From Bacillota bacterium (GTDB lineage: Bacteria > Bacillota > Clostridia > Caldicoprobacterales > Xylanivirgaceae), in contig JAMOAB010000124.1 in assembly GCA_023621995.1 (NCBI GenBank), positions 62,001 through 126,000 of the forward strand: 64,000 nt of DNA, read 5' to 3'. This document shows, piece by piece, positions 27,728 through 36,102 of the stretch. The translations under genes and the position numbers were made by a program. The notes beneath the pieces were generated by a model that was given only the letters and a program-made list of their open reading frames with translations, did not search any database and was not told the origin of the DNA. Numbering within the stretch: position 1 is the stretch's first letter; the number at the start of each line of letters is the position of its first letter.

Positions 27728-27752
27728 GGACATCACCACTTAGATGATGTCC
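27728..27752. terminator. Hairpin downstream of the 49-residue minus-strand gene
   Basis: GGACATCA (27728-27735) pairs with TGATGTCC (27745-27752). It lies 12 bases past the stop of the small minus-strand gene. A further 14-base palindrome is at 27704-27717. Confidence 0.5.
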
Positions 27753-27763
27753 ACTGTCTATGT

Positions 27764-27913
27764 CTATGGATTATAGTATTTCAATATGTAATCTTGCAGT
27801 ATACCTGTCGGTTGAGCTGTATTGCCTGCCAGTAGTATAATAGCAATGACTATTGCAACAATTAATATAACTATCCATACCATAGATCGTCTATTGAAGA
27901 AGAATATCTTCAT
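27764..27913 (-). CDS. 49-residue single-span membrane protein
   Basis: A small frame on the minus strand: ATG at 27913-27911, stop at 27766-27764. The basic N-terminus MKIFFFNRRSMVW is followed by one strongly hydrophobic segment (VILIVAIVIAIILLA, about 14-29) and a short polar tail ending LKYYNP. G-rich sequence (AGGGGGTGGGAGGG) lies directly before the ATG; the AGGGGG part has correct spacing. A hairpin follows the stop. The N-terminus resembles the anchors of sporulation proteins such as PdaB or CwlD, but no enzymatic domain follows. Function unknown. Confidence 0.6.
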   Translation of the reverse strand: MKIFFFNRRSMVWIVILIVAIVIAIILLAGNTAQPTGILQDYILKYYNP

Positions 27914-28017
27914 CCCTCCCACCCCCTATTATAAAAAGTATGCATCTGGGAGGACATTTAGTAATCAATATGTATGTATAGGCTTGTATTCATTTTATGG
28001 ACATAAATCTTAAATGT

Positions 28018-28046
28018 TTGTACATAAATTTTAACTGTGATATAAT
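28018..28046 (+). promoter_or_regulatory. Possible promoter of the flavin reductase-like gene
   Basis: TATAAT at 28041-28046 with TTGTAC at 28018-28023, 17-base spacer; the -35 is poor. Confidence 0.4.
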
Positions 28047-28124
28047 TATAGTTAAAATATATGGAATTAAAGGTTAAAAGTGGTTCTAATAGGGGGAACT
28101 ATAGAAATTTAGGGAGGAAAGATT

Positions 28125-28625
28125 ATGCTTAAAGATGTTCCTTATAATCAATTTATGCAGGATGTAAACAAACAATTGACATCAGGGGGGGTCTTTTTAA
28201 CTACCTTGGGAGAAAAGGTAAATACGATGGTCATAGGCTGGGGAGGAATAACCGTATTTTGGGGCAAGCCAATATTTATAGTGCCTGTAAGAAAATCACG
28301 CTTTACCCATAGACAACTGGAAGAGTCGGGAGAATTTACAGTTAGTATACCATTAAACCAAGATTTAAAGTCAGCCCTTGCCTTTTGTGGTTCAAAATCT
28401 GGCAAGGACTATGATAAGTTTCAGGAATGTGAAATTACCCCTATCCCAGCTAAGATACTCAATACACCCATAATAGGCGAATGTGCCCTCCACTACGAAT
28501 GTAAGGTGGTATATAAACAAGATCTCATACCAGAAAATCTGAACAAGGGAATAAACGAAAAATGGTATCCTGACTATCACACACTATACTTTGGCGAAAT
28601 ATTGGCATGCTACACTAAGGAATAG
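28125..28625 (+). CDS. Flavin reductase-like FMN-binding protein
   Basis: A 166-residue protein of the flavin reductase-like split-barrel family (VNTMVIGWGGITVFWGKP; VPVRKSRFTHRQLEESGEFTVSIP; AFCGSKSGKDYDKF). It should bind FMN and either reduce flavin or act as a small electron-transfer protein; such proteins are common in anaerobes. The ATG follows AGGGAGGAAAGATT. It is monocistronic, and its stop is four bases from the end of the convergent aroA gene. Confidence 0.85.
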   Translation: MLKDVPYNQFMQDVNKQLTSGGVFLTTLGEKVNTMVIGWGGITVFWGKPIFIVPVRKSRFTHRQLEESGEFTVSIPLNQDLKSALAFCGSKSGKDYDKFQECEITPIPAKILNTPIIGECALHYECKVVYKQDLIPENLNKGINEKWYPDYHTLYFGEILACYTKE

Positions 28626-28629
28626 GATA

Positions 28630-29925
28630 CTATGACATCACGCTTATCTCTTTAAGTGTGTCGAAAAAGCCAGGGAAGGATATATCTATCCACTGGCTAT
28701 TTTTTATGGTTGTTTGTCCATTGGCAATAAGCCCGGCTATTGCTGCCATCATGGCTATACGGTGATCTCCCTTGCTATCTACAATAGCACCATGTAAAGG
28801 TGTGGGACCTTGTATTATCATCCCATCAGGAGTAGCTTCTATATCTGCTCCAAGTTGTGATAGTGTATTTACTGTAGATAGTATTCTGTTAGACTCTTTG
28901 ACAGAGAGCTCCTGTGCATCTTTAATTATAGTGGTGCCCACTGCTTGGGTGGCTGCAAGGGCTATTATAGGTAGTTCATCTATTAGCCTAGGGATTATAT
29001 TTCCTTCTATAGTGGTAGAACGTAGTATAGAGGAGGTCACTTTTATATCTCCCATGAGTTCACCAGCAGTACCCTCTTTATTTTCTATCTGTATATCTCC
29101 CCCCATGCCCTTATAGATATCTAATATTCCTGAACGAGTACTATTAAGTCCTACATCCTTTATGACAATAGAGGAATGGGGAACTAAAAGTCCAGCTGTA
29201 ATTATAAAGGCAGCAGATGAGATATCACCAGGTATAAACATATCTTGTGCATACAGTGTGGGTCTAGGTGCTATATAGATCCTATCGTCCCTTGTATCTA
29301 TGGTAGCTCCCATGGTATTTAGCATTATTTCAGTATGGTTGCGACTTTTAGTATTTTCCCGCACCACCGTAGGACTAGATGCGTAGAGGGCAGCTAGGAG
29401 TATTGCCGACTTTACTTGTGCACTAGCTATGGGCAGGGTATAATCTATTCCATTCAAGGTAGAGGGTTCTATCTGTATGGGAAGGTATCCTCGTCTTTCA
29501 CTGCTATGTATCTTTGCTCCCATAAGAGAAAGTGGTATTATGACCCTATCCATTGGACGACGACATAGGTGTATATCTCCTGTAATGGTGCTAGGGAAAG
29601 ACTGACCAACAAGCAATCCCATGAGCAACCTTGCAGTTGTACCTGAATTTTCTGCATCGATCTCAGTGGCAGGCTCTGATAATCCATTTAAGCCTACACC
29701 CTCAATTGTAATACTTTCTGTGGCACTATTCATGCGTATTTTTGCACCCATGGAGTTAAGTGCTTCTACGGTGCTCAGACAATCTTGACCCATGGGAAAG
29801 TTTTCTATAACAGCCCTTCCATTAGCTATAGCATTTAGTATTACCGCCCTATGGGCTATAGACTTATCCCCAGGGACCTTGATTTCACCCTTCAATTTTT
29901 TTATCTTTTCTATTGTGGTGTTCAT
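28630..29925 (-). CDS. aroA: 3-phosphoshikimate 1-carboxyvinyltransferase (EPSP synthase)
   Basis: A 431-residue enzyme that transfers the enolpyruvyl group of PEP to shikimate 3-phosphate, step six of chorismate synthesis. Motifs are GDKSIAHRA, NSGTTARLLMG, SAQVKSAILL, SRNHTE, LNSTRSG and KESNRI, with DHRIAMM near the C-terminus. The set RNHTE, GDKS, SAQVK and NSTR corresponds to the motifs used to define class II EPSP synthases. The ATG follows AAGGAGG. It is 20 bases behind aroB and co-transcribed with it. Confidence 0.96.
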   Translation of the reverse strand: MNTTIEKIKKLKGEIKVPGDKSIAHRAVILNAIANGRAVIENFPMGQDCLSTVEALNSMGAKIRMNSATESITIEGVGLNGLSEPATEIDAENSGTTARLLMGLLVGQSFPSTITGDIHLCRRPMDRVIIPLSLMGAKIHSSERRGYLPIQIEPSTLNGIDYTLPIASAQVKSAILLAALYASSPTVVRENTKSRNHTEIMLNTMGATIDTRDDRIYIAPRPTLYAQDMFIPGDISSAAFIITAGLLVPHSSIVIKDVGLNSTRSGILDIYKGMGGDIQIENKEGTAGELMGDIKVTSSILRSTTIEGNIIPRLIDELPIIALAATQAVGTTIIKDAQELSVKESNRILSTVNTLSQLGADIEATPDGMIIQGPTPLHGAIVDSKGDHRIAMMAAIAGLIANGQTTIKNSQWIDISFPGFFDTLKEISVMS

Positions 29926-29945
29926 ATAAAAGCCTCCTTGTAGAG

Positions 29946-31022
29946 TTAATCCTGTAGCACACTATTGAGCATATTAATATCTATGTCTGAGAAGCTATCT
30001 ACTTTGCCAGTGCCTGTTGGAAGAATAAATACTATATTGTCTCCACGATTCTTCTTATCTAAAACCATCTTGTCTATAAGTATGGAACTGTCTATCCCAT
30101 GCAACTTAGTGGGAAGGGAACACCTTTCAAGAAGATGGATGAGTTTCCTTACATAATTGTAGTCAATGAGTCCTAGATTATATGCAATTTTTGTCTCATA
30201 TACCATGCCCAGTGCTACTCCCTCACCGTGGGTATAGACTTTGTAGCCTGTTGCAGCCTCTATTGCATGGCCTACCGTATGGCCAAAGTTTAGTATGGCT
30301 CTTATGCCTTGTTCATCTTCATCCATTTCAACTATATGGGATTTTATAGTACATGCCTTGTATATGGCATAACTTAGCGTATCTACATCATATGCCAGTA
30401 TACCATCTATGTTGTCCTCTAGCCATTCTAAAAAATCACCATCCCATATATATCCGTATTTTATAAGTTCGGCAAGCCCACCTGTGAACTCTTGCCTAGG
30501 TAATGTGGTCAATGTATCTATATTTATATAGACCATAGATGGTTGGTAGAATGCTCCTATTATATTTTTAGCATTCGGGTGATTGACTGCCACTTTACCA
30601 CCAATACTACTGTCAATTTGGGCAAGGAGGGTAGTAGGTATCTGTATGAAACCAATTCCCCGCATATATGTGGCTGCTATGAATCCAGCTAGATCTCCAA
30701 CTACACCTCCACCTAGTGCTATTATGGTAGAGTCCCTATCTAAATGTGCATCTAGGGCAGCCGTATATAGGGAGTTAGCATGTTTCAGGCTCTTGGTATC
30801 CTCACCAGGGGGAACAACTGCAACACTATGTTTATATCCATATTTGGAGAGCATATTATCCATGATGGGATAGTATAGCCTATATACATTTTCATCGCAT
30901 ACTACGAGTAGCTTTTTAGATCTAACACATTCTCCTAAATATTCAATAAACGGATTCCAATCTTTCTGTGTAATGTAGATATGATATGGTCGGCTACAAG
31001 TGTCTACATAAATTTTTTTCAT
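29946..31022 (-). CDS. aroB: 3-dehydroquinate synthase
   Basis: A 358-residue NAD- and zinc-dependent enzyme that makes 3-dehydroquinate from DAHP. Clear motifs are PPGEDTKSLKHAN, IALGGGVVGDLAGFIAATYM, QIPTTLLAQIDSSIGGK and the metal-ligand region LNFGHTVGHAIEA with HGEGVALGM. The ATG at 31022 follows AAGAGGGGGAGAATC; an upstream in-frame start at 31067 lies at the -10 box and is rejected. First gene of the aroBA operon. Confidence 0.96.
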   Translation of the reverse strand: MKKIYVDTCSRPYHIYITQKDWNPFIEYLGECVRSKKLLVVCDENVYRLYYPIMDNMLSKYGYKHSVAVVPPGEDTKSLKHANSLYTAALDAHLDRDSTIIALGGGVVGDLAGFIAATYMRGIGFIQIPTTLLAQIDSSIGGKVAVNHPNAKNIIGAFYQPSMVYINIDTLTTLPRQEFTGGLAELIKYGYIWDGDFLEWLEDNIDGILAYDVDTLSYAIYKACTIKSHIVEMDEDEQGIRAILNFGHTVGHAIEAATGYKVYTHGEGVALGMVYETKIAYNLGLIDYNYVRKLIHLLERCSLPTKLHGIDSSILIDKMVLDKKNRGDNIVFILPTGTGKVDSFSDIDINMLNSVLQD

Positions 31023-31067
31023 GATTCTCCCCCTCTTAAAGATATTCTTAATTTTAAACTTAAACAT

Positions 31068-31096
31068 ATTCTATATATTCACATATACAAAGTCAA
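31068..31096 (-). promoter_or_regulatory. Sigma-A promoter of aroB-aroA
   Basis: On the minus strand, TTGACT (31096-31091) and TAGAAT (31073-31068), 17-base spacer. The 407-base region between aroB and the EF-G-like gene holds this promoter and the one at 31268; I see no gene or riboswitch in it. Confidence 0.65.
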
Positions 31097-31267
31097 TATA
31101 TCCCCGAACTGTAATCCATAAGTGACACAGCAGATAGTTTTATTATAATTTACAATATGCTCAGATAGTTATCTTTTATATTACACTGGCAATATCTCGT
31201 TAATGCATATAGCTTTTATACTAGTTTATATGCGTGGTGTGAATTGGAGTTATCTTTCAAAAATAAA

Positions 31268-31297
31268 TTGACAGTGGGGCGTGTTGAATGATAAAAT
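31268..31297 (+). promoter_or_regulatory. Sigma-A promoter of the EF-G-like gene
   Basis: TTGACA (31268-31273) and TAAAAT (31292-31297), 18-base spacer, leaving a leader of about 125 bases. Confidence 0.6.
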
Positions 31298-31429
31298 GGG
31301 ATGTAGTTATACATATATTCAGATCTATACGCACTACTAAGACTCACAAGGCAATACACTAACATCTATATCAAGCGGCGAGCTATGTCCCATTCGTCGC
31401 TAGAACACAATAAGCTAGGGGGAATGTGC

Positions 31430-33508
31430 ATGAGTAATTTAAAAGTAAAGGACATCCGTAATATAGCTATAATAGGGCATGGGAGCGAGGGAAAGACAAC
31501 ACTCACAGAGGCCATGCTATTTAATGCGGGTGTAGTAGACAGATTAGGCCGTGTTGAAGAGGGTACTACGACCACCGATTATGACCCTGAGGAGATAAAA
31601 AGGCAAATATCAATAAGTGCAGCACTTGCACCCCTTAATTGGAATAGCCATAAGGTAAACATAATAGACATTCCTGGCTATTTTGACTTTGTAGGTGAAG
31701 TTATACAGAACCTCAAAGTTGCAGATGGAGCAGTGATTGTGGTTGGTGCTGTTTCAGGTGTTGCAGTTGGCACAGAGAAGGCATGGGATTATTGTAACAA
31801 ATATGATATCCCAAAGGTAATATTCATAAATCAAATGGATAGGGAACATGTAAATTTTATGAAGGTTCTCGACCAGTTGAAGGATAAATATGGTCCTACT
31901 ATAGCGCCTTTCCAGGTACCCATAATGGAAGGTGAAGAATTTAAGGGCTATGTCGACATTATACACATGACAGCTAAGGAGTTTACCGATAAAGACGAGA
32001 AGGACATACCTATACCTGATAATATGGTCGATTTAATAGAGCCAATGAGAACGATGTTAGTAGAGGCTGTGGCAGAGACAAGTGAAGAGTTGATGGAAAA
32101 ATACTTTGAAGGTGAAGAGTTTACCCCCGAAGAAATTCACAGTGCACTTAGGCAGGGAGTTATAGAGGGTGAGATAGTCCCGGTATTATGCGGTTCGGCA
32201 GTCAATAACTTAGGTATTAAACCGCTTATGAATACAATCGTGGCTTATATGCCCAGTCCAGAAGAGCGCCCAGCCATTAAAGGTGTTAACCCCAAGACGG
32301 AAGAGGAAGATGAGAGAAGAGCAGATCCTAAAGAACCATTCTCAGCATTTGTGTTTAAGACAGTAGTTGATCCCTTTGTAGGTAAGCTATCTCTATTTAA
32401 AGTCATGTCAGGTGAGCTTACAGAAAATACAGATCTATACAATACAAACAAAGATAGCTCTGAAAAGATTAATACCATATATATCTTAAGGGGCAAAAAG
32501 CAGATACAGACAAGCAAACTTACAGCAGGTGACATTGGTGCTCTTGCGAAACTCCAGGTTACCGAGACTGGTGATACCATATGCGAAAGTGGACATCTCA
32601 TAAAATTTCCTGAATTTGAATTCCCTGAACCTGCAATATCATTGGCTATTGAAGCAGAAAAACAAGGAGACGAGGACAAGATCATGATGGGGCTCAATCG
32701 GTTGGCAGAAGAAGATCCTACATTCTCTGTCATACAAGATTCGGAGATTGGGCAGACTCTAGTTGCAGGAGTAGGAGAGCTACAACTAGAGGTTGTTGCA
32801 AGTAAACTGAAATCTAAATTTGGTTCAGGTATAATATTCAAAGAACCCAAAATTCCCTATAGAGAGACCATACGAAAACCTGTGAAGGCAGAGGGTAAAC
32901 ACAAGAAACAGACAGGTGGACATGGACAGTATGGCCATGTATGGATTGAATTTGAGCCTATAGGAGATGTGAATATCCCCTTTGAATTTGTAGACAAGAT
33001 AGTAGGCGGTGTAGTACCTAGGCAGTATATTCCTGCAGTAGAAAAGGGGCTACAGGAGAGCCTTCGTAAAGGTGTCTTGGCAGGCTATCCAATGGTAGGG
33101 ATTAGGGCTACTCTATACGACGGCTCATATCACAGCGTTGACTCATCTGAGATGGCCTTTAAGGTGGCGGCCTCCCTAGCATATAGGAAACTGACAGAAG
33201 GAGATCCTGTGTTACTAGAGCCCATAATGAAGGCAGAGGTTATAGTACCTGACGAGTACATGGGTGATATAATAGGCGATCTAAATAGAAGGAGGGGGCG
33301 TATACTTGGGATGACGCCTCTAAGTGGTGGGCTACAGAAGGTGGAAGCTGAAGTACCCCAAGCGGAGATGACGAAATATGCAACAGATCTTCGATCCATG
33401 ACACAGGCAAGGGGAGAGTTTAAACTATCATTTGTACGCTATGAAGAGGTGCCAGGTAATATAAGTGCAAAGATAATAGAAGAGGCAAAGAGAGACGAAG
33501 AGGAATAA
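31430..33508 (+). CDS. Elongation factor G-like GTPase (paralogue)
   Basis: A 692-residue protein with the full EF-G domain order I-V, close in length to FusA. Key G motifs differ from canonical EF-G: G1 is GHGSEGKTT instead of GHxDxGKTT, G3 is DIPGYFDF instead of DTPGHVDF (catalytic His changed to Tyr), and G4 is NQMD instead of NKMD. It therefore belongs to the divergent EF-G-like group and is probably not the housekeeping factor. The ATG at 31430 follows AGGGGGA. It is monocistronic between its own promoter and a strong terminator. Confidence 0.9.
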   Translation: MSNLKVKDIRNIAIIGHGSEGKTTLTEAMLFNAGVVDRLGRVEEGTTTTDYDPEEIKRQISISAALAPLNWNSHKVNIIDIPGYFDFVGEVIQNLKVADGAVIVVGAVSGVAVGTEKAWDYCNKYDIPKVIFINQMDREHVNFMKVLDQLKDKYGPTIAPFQVPIMEGEEFKGYVDIIHMTAKEFTDKDEKDIPIPDNMVDLIEPMRTMLVEAVAETSEELMEKYFEGEEFTPEEIHSALRQGVIEGEIVPVLCGSAVNNLGIKPLMNTIVAYMPSPEERPAIKGVNPKTEEEDERRADPKEPFSAFVFKTVVDPFVGKLSLFKVMSGELTENTDLYNTNKDSSEKINTIYILRGKKQIQTSKLTAGDIGALAKLQVTETGDTICESGHLIKFPEFEFPEPAISLAIEAEKQGDEDKIMMGLNRLAEEDPTFSVIQDSEIGQTLVAGVGELQLEVVASKLKSKFGSGIIFKEPKIPYRETIRKPVKAEGKHKKQTGGHGQYGHVWIEFEPIGDVNIPFEFVDKIVGGVVPRQYIPAVEKGLQESLRKGVLAGYPMVGIRATLYDGSYHSVDSSEMAFKVAASLAYRKLTEGDPVLLEPIMKAEVIVPDEYMGDIIGDLNRRRGRILGMTPLSGGLQKVEAEVPQAEMTKYATDLRSMTQARGEFKLSFVRYEEVPGNISAKIIEEAKRDEEE

Positions 33509-33537
33509 AAAAAAGACCGGGTTCCCGGTCTTTTTTT
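33507..33537. terminator. Bidirectional terminator between EF-G-like gene and eda
   Basis: An A-run and GACCGGG pair with CCCGGTC and a T-run around a two-base centre. It serves both convergent genes. Confidence 0.9.
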
Positions 33538-34186
33538 ATTTTGATTGGCGAGCTTCGTTTATACGTTCTATAAACTGGGCAGCAAGCTTGGCAATACTGT
33601 CATAGTCGCCAGTCTTAGCGCCACCAGTTAAGCTACCACCAGCACCTACAGCTACAGCGCCTGCTTTTATCCAATCAGCTACATTGTCTATGTTTACTCC
33701 GCCTGTAGGCATGAGATTTGCCTGGGGAACGGGGCCTTTTATTGCCTTTATTATCTTAGGTCCGAATGCATCACCAGGGAATACTTTTAGTATATCAGCA
33801 CCATATTCCATGCCTTTTATTACTCCATCTATGGTCATGACACCAGGCATACATGGTACTTGATAGCGGTTACATAGCTTGAGTGCGTCTACATCTAGAT
33901 AGGGGCAAACTACATATTGGGCACCTGAGAGTATTGCAATACGTGCTGTCTCTGCATCAAGCACTGTACCTGCACCTATTATCATCTCGTCAGGGCTATA
34001 TGTCTTTGCCAGTTCTTCTATTACTTCGCTGGCACCAGGGACTGTATATGTAATCTCAATGGCAGCAGCACCACCTTTTAAGCAGGCGTCTGTAATTCGT
34101 TTTGCCTGATCGGCATTTTCTGCCCTAATTACTGCAACAAGTCCTGATTCTGTTATTCTTTGTAGTACATTCCATTTCTTACTCAA
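33536..34186 (-). CDS. eda: KDPG/KHG aldolase
   Basis: A 216-residue class I aldolase that splits 2-keto-3-deoxy-6-phosphogluconate or 4-hydroxy-2-oxoglutarate. Glu44 (IEITYTVPGA) and the Schiff-base Lys134 (DILKVFPGDAFGP) are present, with the phosphate-binding region LMPTGGVNIDN. The TTG start (34186) follows GGAGGTGTATTCAA. No kdgK or edd neighbour is in the window, so the natural pathway (hexuronate or Entner-Doudoroff) cannot be fixed. The promoter region carries repeats that look like operators. Confidence 0.93.
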   Translation of the reverse strand: MSKKWNVLQRITESGLVAVIRAENADQAKRITDACLKGGAAAIEITYTVPGASEVIEELAKTYSPDEMIIGAGTVLDAETARIAILSGAQYVVCPYLDVDALKLCNRYQVPCMPGVMTIDGVIKGMEYGADILKVFPGDAFGPKIIKAIKGPVPQANLMPTGGVNIDNVADWIKAGAVAVGAGGSLTGGAKTGDYDSIAKLAAQFIERINEARQSK

Positions 34187-34218
34187 TTGAATACACCTCC
34201 ATGATCATTATAACCTAT

Positions 34219-34246
34219 ATTATATAGGTTGACTATAATTATTCAA
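34219..34246 (-). promoter_or_regulatory. eda promoter embedded in repeats
   Basis: On the minus strand TTGAAT (34246-34241) and TATAAT (34224-34219) with a 16-base spacer. The inverted repeat AACCTATA/TATAGGTT (34212-34230) covers the -10 box. Confidence 0.55.
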
Positions 34247-34271
34247 GATATAGGTTGACTATAATTATTCA
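34222..34271. repeat. Tandem 24-base direct repeat upstream of eda
   Basis: Positions 34222-34245 and 34248-34271 are identical, period 26. Each copy holds ATATAGGTTGACTATAATTA. Possible double operator. Confidence 0.8.
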
Positions 34272-34448
34272 TTTCTACACCTACTTTGAACAGGAGTATT
34301 TTTACCATAGAGGGAACATACATCAGGATTAATTTGGCATAAACATGCATAATTTTGGTATGTATAAGGAATATTGCGATTTTATTACAGACTGTTAACA
34401 ACTTAGTAATAAATATGTAATATAAATATAGAATTAGAGTTTTGTCGT

Positions 34449-34477
34449 TTGATCTTCCCCTCTCCTATACGTATAAT
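34449..34477 (+). promoter_or_regulatory. Possible promoter of sleB
   Basis: TTGATC (34449-34454) and TATAAT (34472-34477), 17-base spacer. In B. subtilis sleB uses sigma-G; I do not see a convincing sigma-G site here. The rest of the 323-base gap holds only the eda repeats. Confidence 0.4.
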
Positions 34478-34509
34478 GATGACAACATAATCAAAAAGGG
34501 GAGAATGAG

Positions 34510-35205
34510 ATGAGCTTTAAAAGACATAAGAGAATGGTAGCAATAGTTATACTAATGATACTTATATTGATTCCAGTAGGACAGACTTATGCTGCCTATC
34601 CCATACTAAAGATAGGAAGTAGGGGAGATCAGGTATCCAGACTTCAAAGTGAGCTAAAAAACAGAGGATATTTTAATTATCCACGGATAACTGGTTACTA
34701 CGGTTATATAACACAGGATGCAGTTATCCGCTTCCAGCGAGATAATGGACTGGCGATAGACGGAATAGCAGGTCCCGATACATTAGGTGCACTCTATCAA
34801 TCTAGTACTCTAAGTAGAGGTGGATCAATTACAAGGACCAGTGGGGATACCTATTGGCTAGCCAGGATAATCCACGCAGAGGCAGCTGGTGAACCGTATA
34901 ATGGTAAGGTAGCAGTAGGTAGCGTAATATTGAATAGGGTAAGTTCACCCCAATTTCCCAATAGCGTATATAATGTAATATTTGAATATTATATGGGGAT
35001 ACCCCAATTTAGTCCAGTTGCCGATGGCACCATATATAATACGCCAAGTAGTGAGTGCATAAGGGCGGCACAAGATGCGTTAAATGGCATTAGACCAGTT
35101 GGAGATGCTACTTACTTCTTTAACCCAAGTAAGGCAGCAGGTACATGGATTGTTAGAAATAAGCAGTATGTAGGAACCATAGGGCGACATGTCTTCTATC
35201 GATAA
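34510..35205 (+). CDS. sleB: Spore cortex-lytic enzyme SleB-like (cell wall hydrolase)
   Basis: A 231-residue exported protein: signal peptide (residues ~1-28), a peptidoglycan-binding domain of type 1 (about 32-95; GSRGDQVSRLQSELKNRGYF) and a SleB/Hydrolase_2 domain (about 115-231; ARIIHAEAAGEPYNGKVAVG; FFNPSKAAGTW). SleB is a lytic transglycosylase that degrades muramic-lactam cortex during germination; the Glu of HAEA is the presumed catalytic residue. No ypeB follows, unlike in B. subtilis. The ATG follows AAAAAGGGGAGAATGAG. Confidence 0.9.
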   Translation: MSFKRHKRMVAIVILMILILIPVGQTYAAYPILKIGSRGDQVSRLQSELKNRGYFNYPRITGYYGYITQDAVIRFQRDNGLAIDGIAGPDTLGALYQSSTLSRGGSITRTSGDTYWLARIIHAEAAGEPYNGKVAVGSVILNRVSSPQFPNSVYNVIFEYYMGIPQFSPVADGTIYNTPSSECIRAAQDALNGIRPVGDATYFFNPSKAAGTWIVRNKQYVGTIGRHVFYR

Positions 35206-35206
35206 G

Positions 35207-35255
35207 ATAACAATTAACAGGTTGTAGATTTTGTCTACAACCTGTTAATTGTTAT
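35207..35255. terminator. 22-bp perfect hairpin between convergent genes
   Basis: Positions 35207-35228 pair perfectly with 35234-35255 around a TTTTG loop, just after the sleB stop and covering the stop of the opposing acetyltransferase gene. Confidence 0.75.
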
Positions 35256-35749
35256 AATAGCTTTTCCATTTTATAATCATCCATAACAAAGCCATCCCCA
35301 ATATCTGTAACTATCTTATCTATCTTTTTAAACCCCATTTTTTCATATGCCATTATTGAGTCTATGTTATCCTTGTTGACTGTAAGCCATATACTGTTCA
35401 GATCAAATTTTTTACAAATATCCTCAATATAGGATATACACGCCCTTCCAATTCCATTACGTCTATATACATTATCTACATAGAGTTTACTTAGAAACAT
35501 TGTATTATTAGATCTATCGGCTAATATGGCAAAATACCCTGCAGGTTTACTGTTATATTGTACTAAAAAGTATTGGTATCCCTCTTCTATCTGCTCCATA
35601 ATGGCCTTGGCACTTTGAAATTTTGACACCATATAGTCAACCTGTGTCTTTCCAATGATAGGGATATAGTGTTGATTCCATATATTGTATGCCAGTTTTT
35701 CAATCACTTTTATATGGGATGTCTCCTCAGCCAATATTATTTCCATCAT
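35252..35749 (-). CDS. GNAT-family N-acetyltransferase
   Basis: A 165-residue acetyl-CoA-dependent acetyltransferase. The acetyl-CoA-binding motif A is visible (LSKLYVDNVYRRNGIGRACI), followed by WLTVNKDNIDSIMAYEKMGF. The substrate is unknown; relatives are often annotated as spermidine or diamine acetyltransferases. ATG at 35749 follows AAGGAGAACACTT; the longer frame from 35776 runs through that site and is rejected. It stands alone on the minus strand. Confidence 0.85.
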   Translation of the reverse strand: MMEIILAEETSHIKVIEKLAYNIWNQHYIPIIGKTQVDYMVSKFQSAKAIMEQIEEGYQYFLVQYNSKPAGYFAILADRSNNTMFLSKLYVDNVYRRNGIGRACISYIEDICKKFDLNSIWLTVNKDNIDSIMAYEKMGFKKIDKIVTDIGDGFVMDDYKMEKLL

Positions 35750-35990
35750 AAGTGTTCTCCTTCCGCCCATATCCATATTCTAAATACATATTATACCAGA
35801 TAGCTTCAAATAGTACCACATTATATATAGTAATTTCAATTTACAGCTTATAAAAATGAAAACTAATATAGAGTCTAGGATGCCTTGGAGATACTATCGG
35901 TGGATATAGATTTCATATTATTGTATATATAAAACTCTGGATTTAAGGCAATGTTGTCATAATACGAGTCGTGGATTCTAGGCTAAATTA

Positions 35991-36019
35991 TTGTATTGAA
36001 GTAGAATAAGAAGTATAAT
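35991..36019 (+). promoter_or_regulatory. Probable promoter of nagA
   Basis: TTGTAT (35991-35996) and TATAAT (36014-36019), 17-base spacer. The rest of the 353-base gap between the acetyltransferase and nagA shows no gene and no recognised operator. Confidence 0.5.
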
Positions 36020-36102
36020 TGTACTAGCGGAATATGTGATAAGTAATATGAAGGTATAAACAAGTATAATGATAACACTTAAAAGATGAAAGGAGATAGG
36101 AC

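Noticed and set aside
27822-28013. 63-codon plus-strand frame
   Set aside because: It is antisense to the better supported 49-residue minus-strand gene and has no ribosome site.
31097-31267. Riboswitch or T-box in the aroB / EF-G-like intergenic region
   Set aside because: I searched by eye for T-box, SAM, TPP, preQ1 and cobalamin core motifs and found none.
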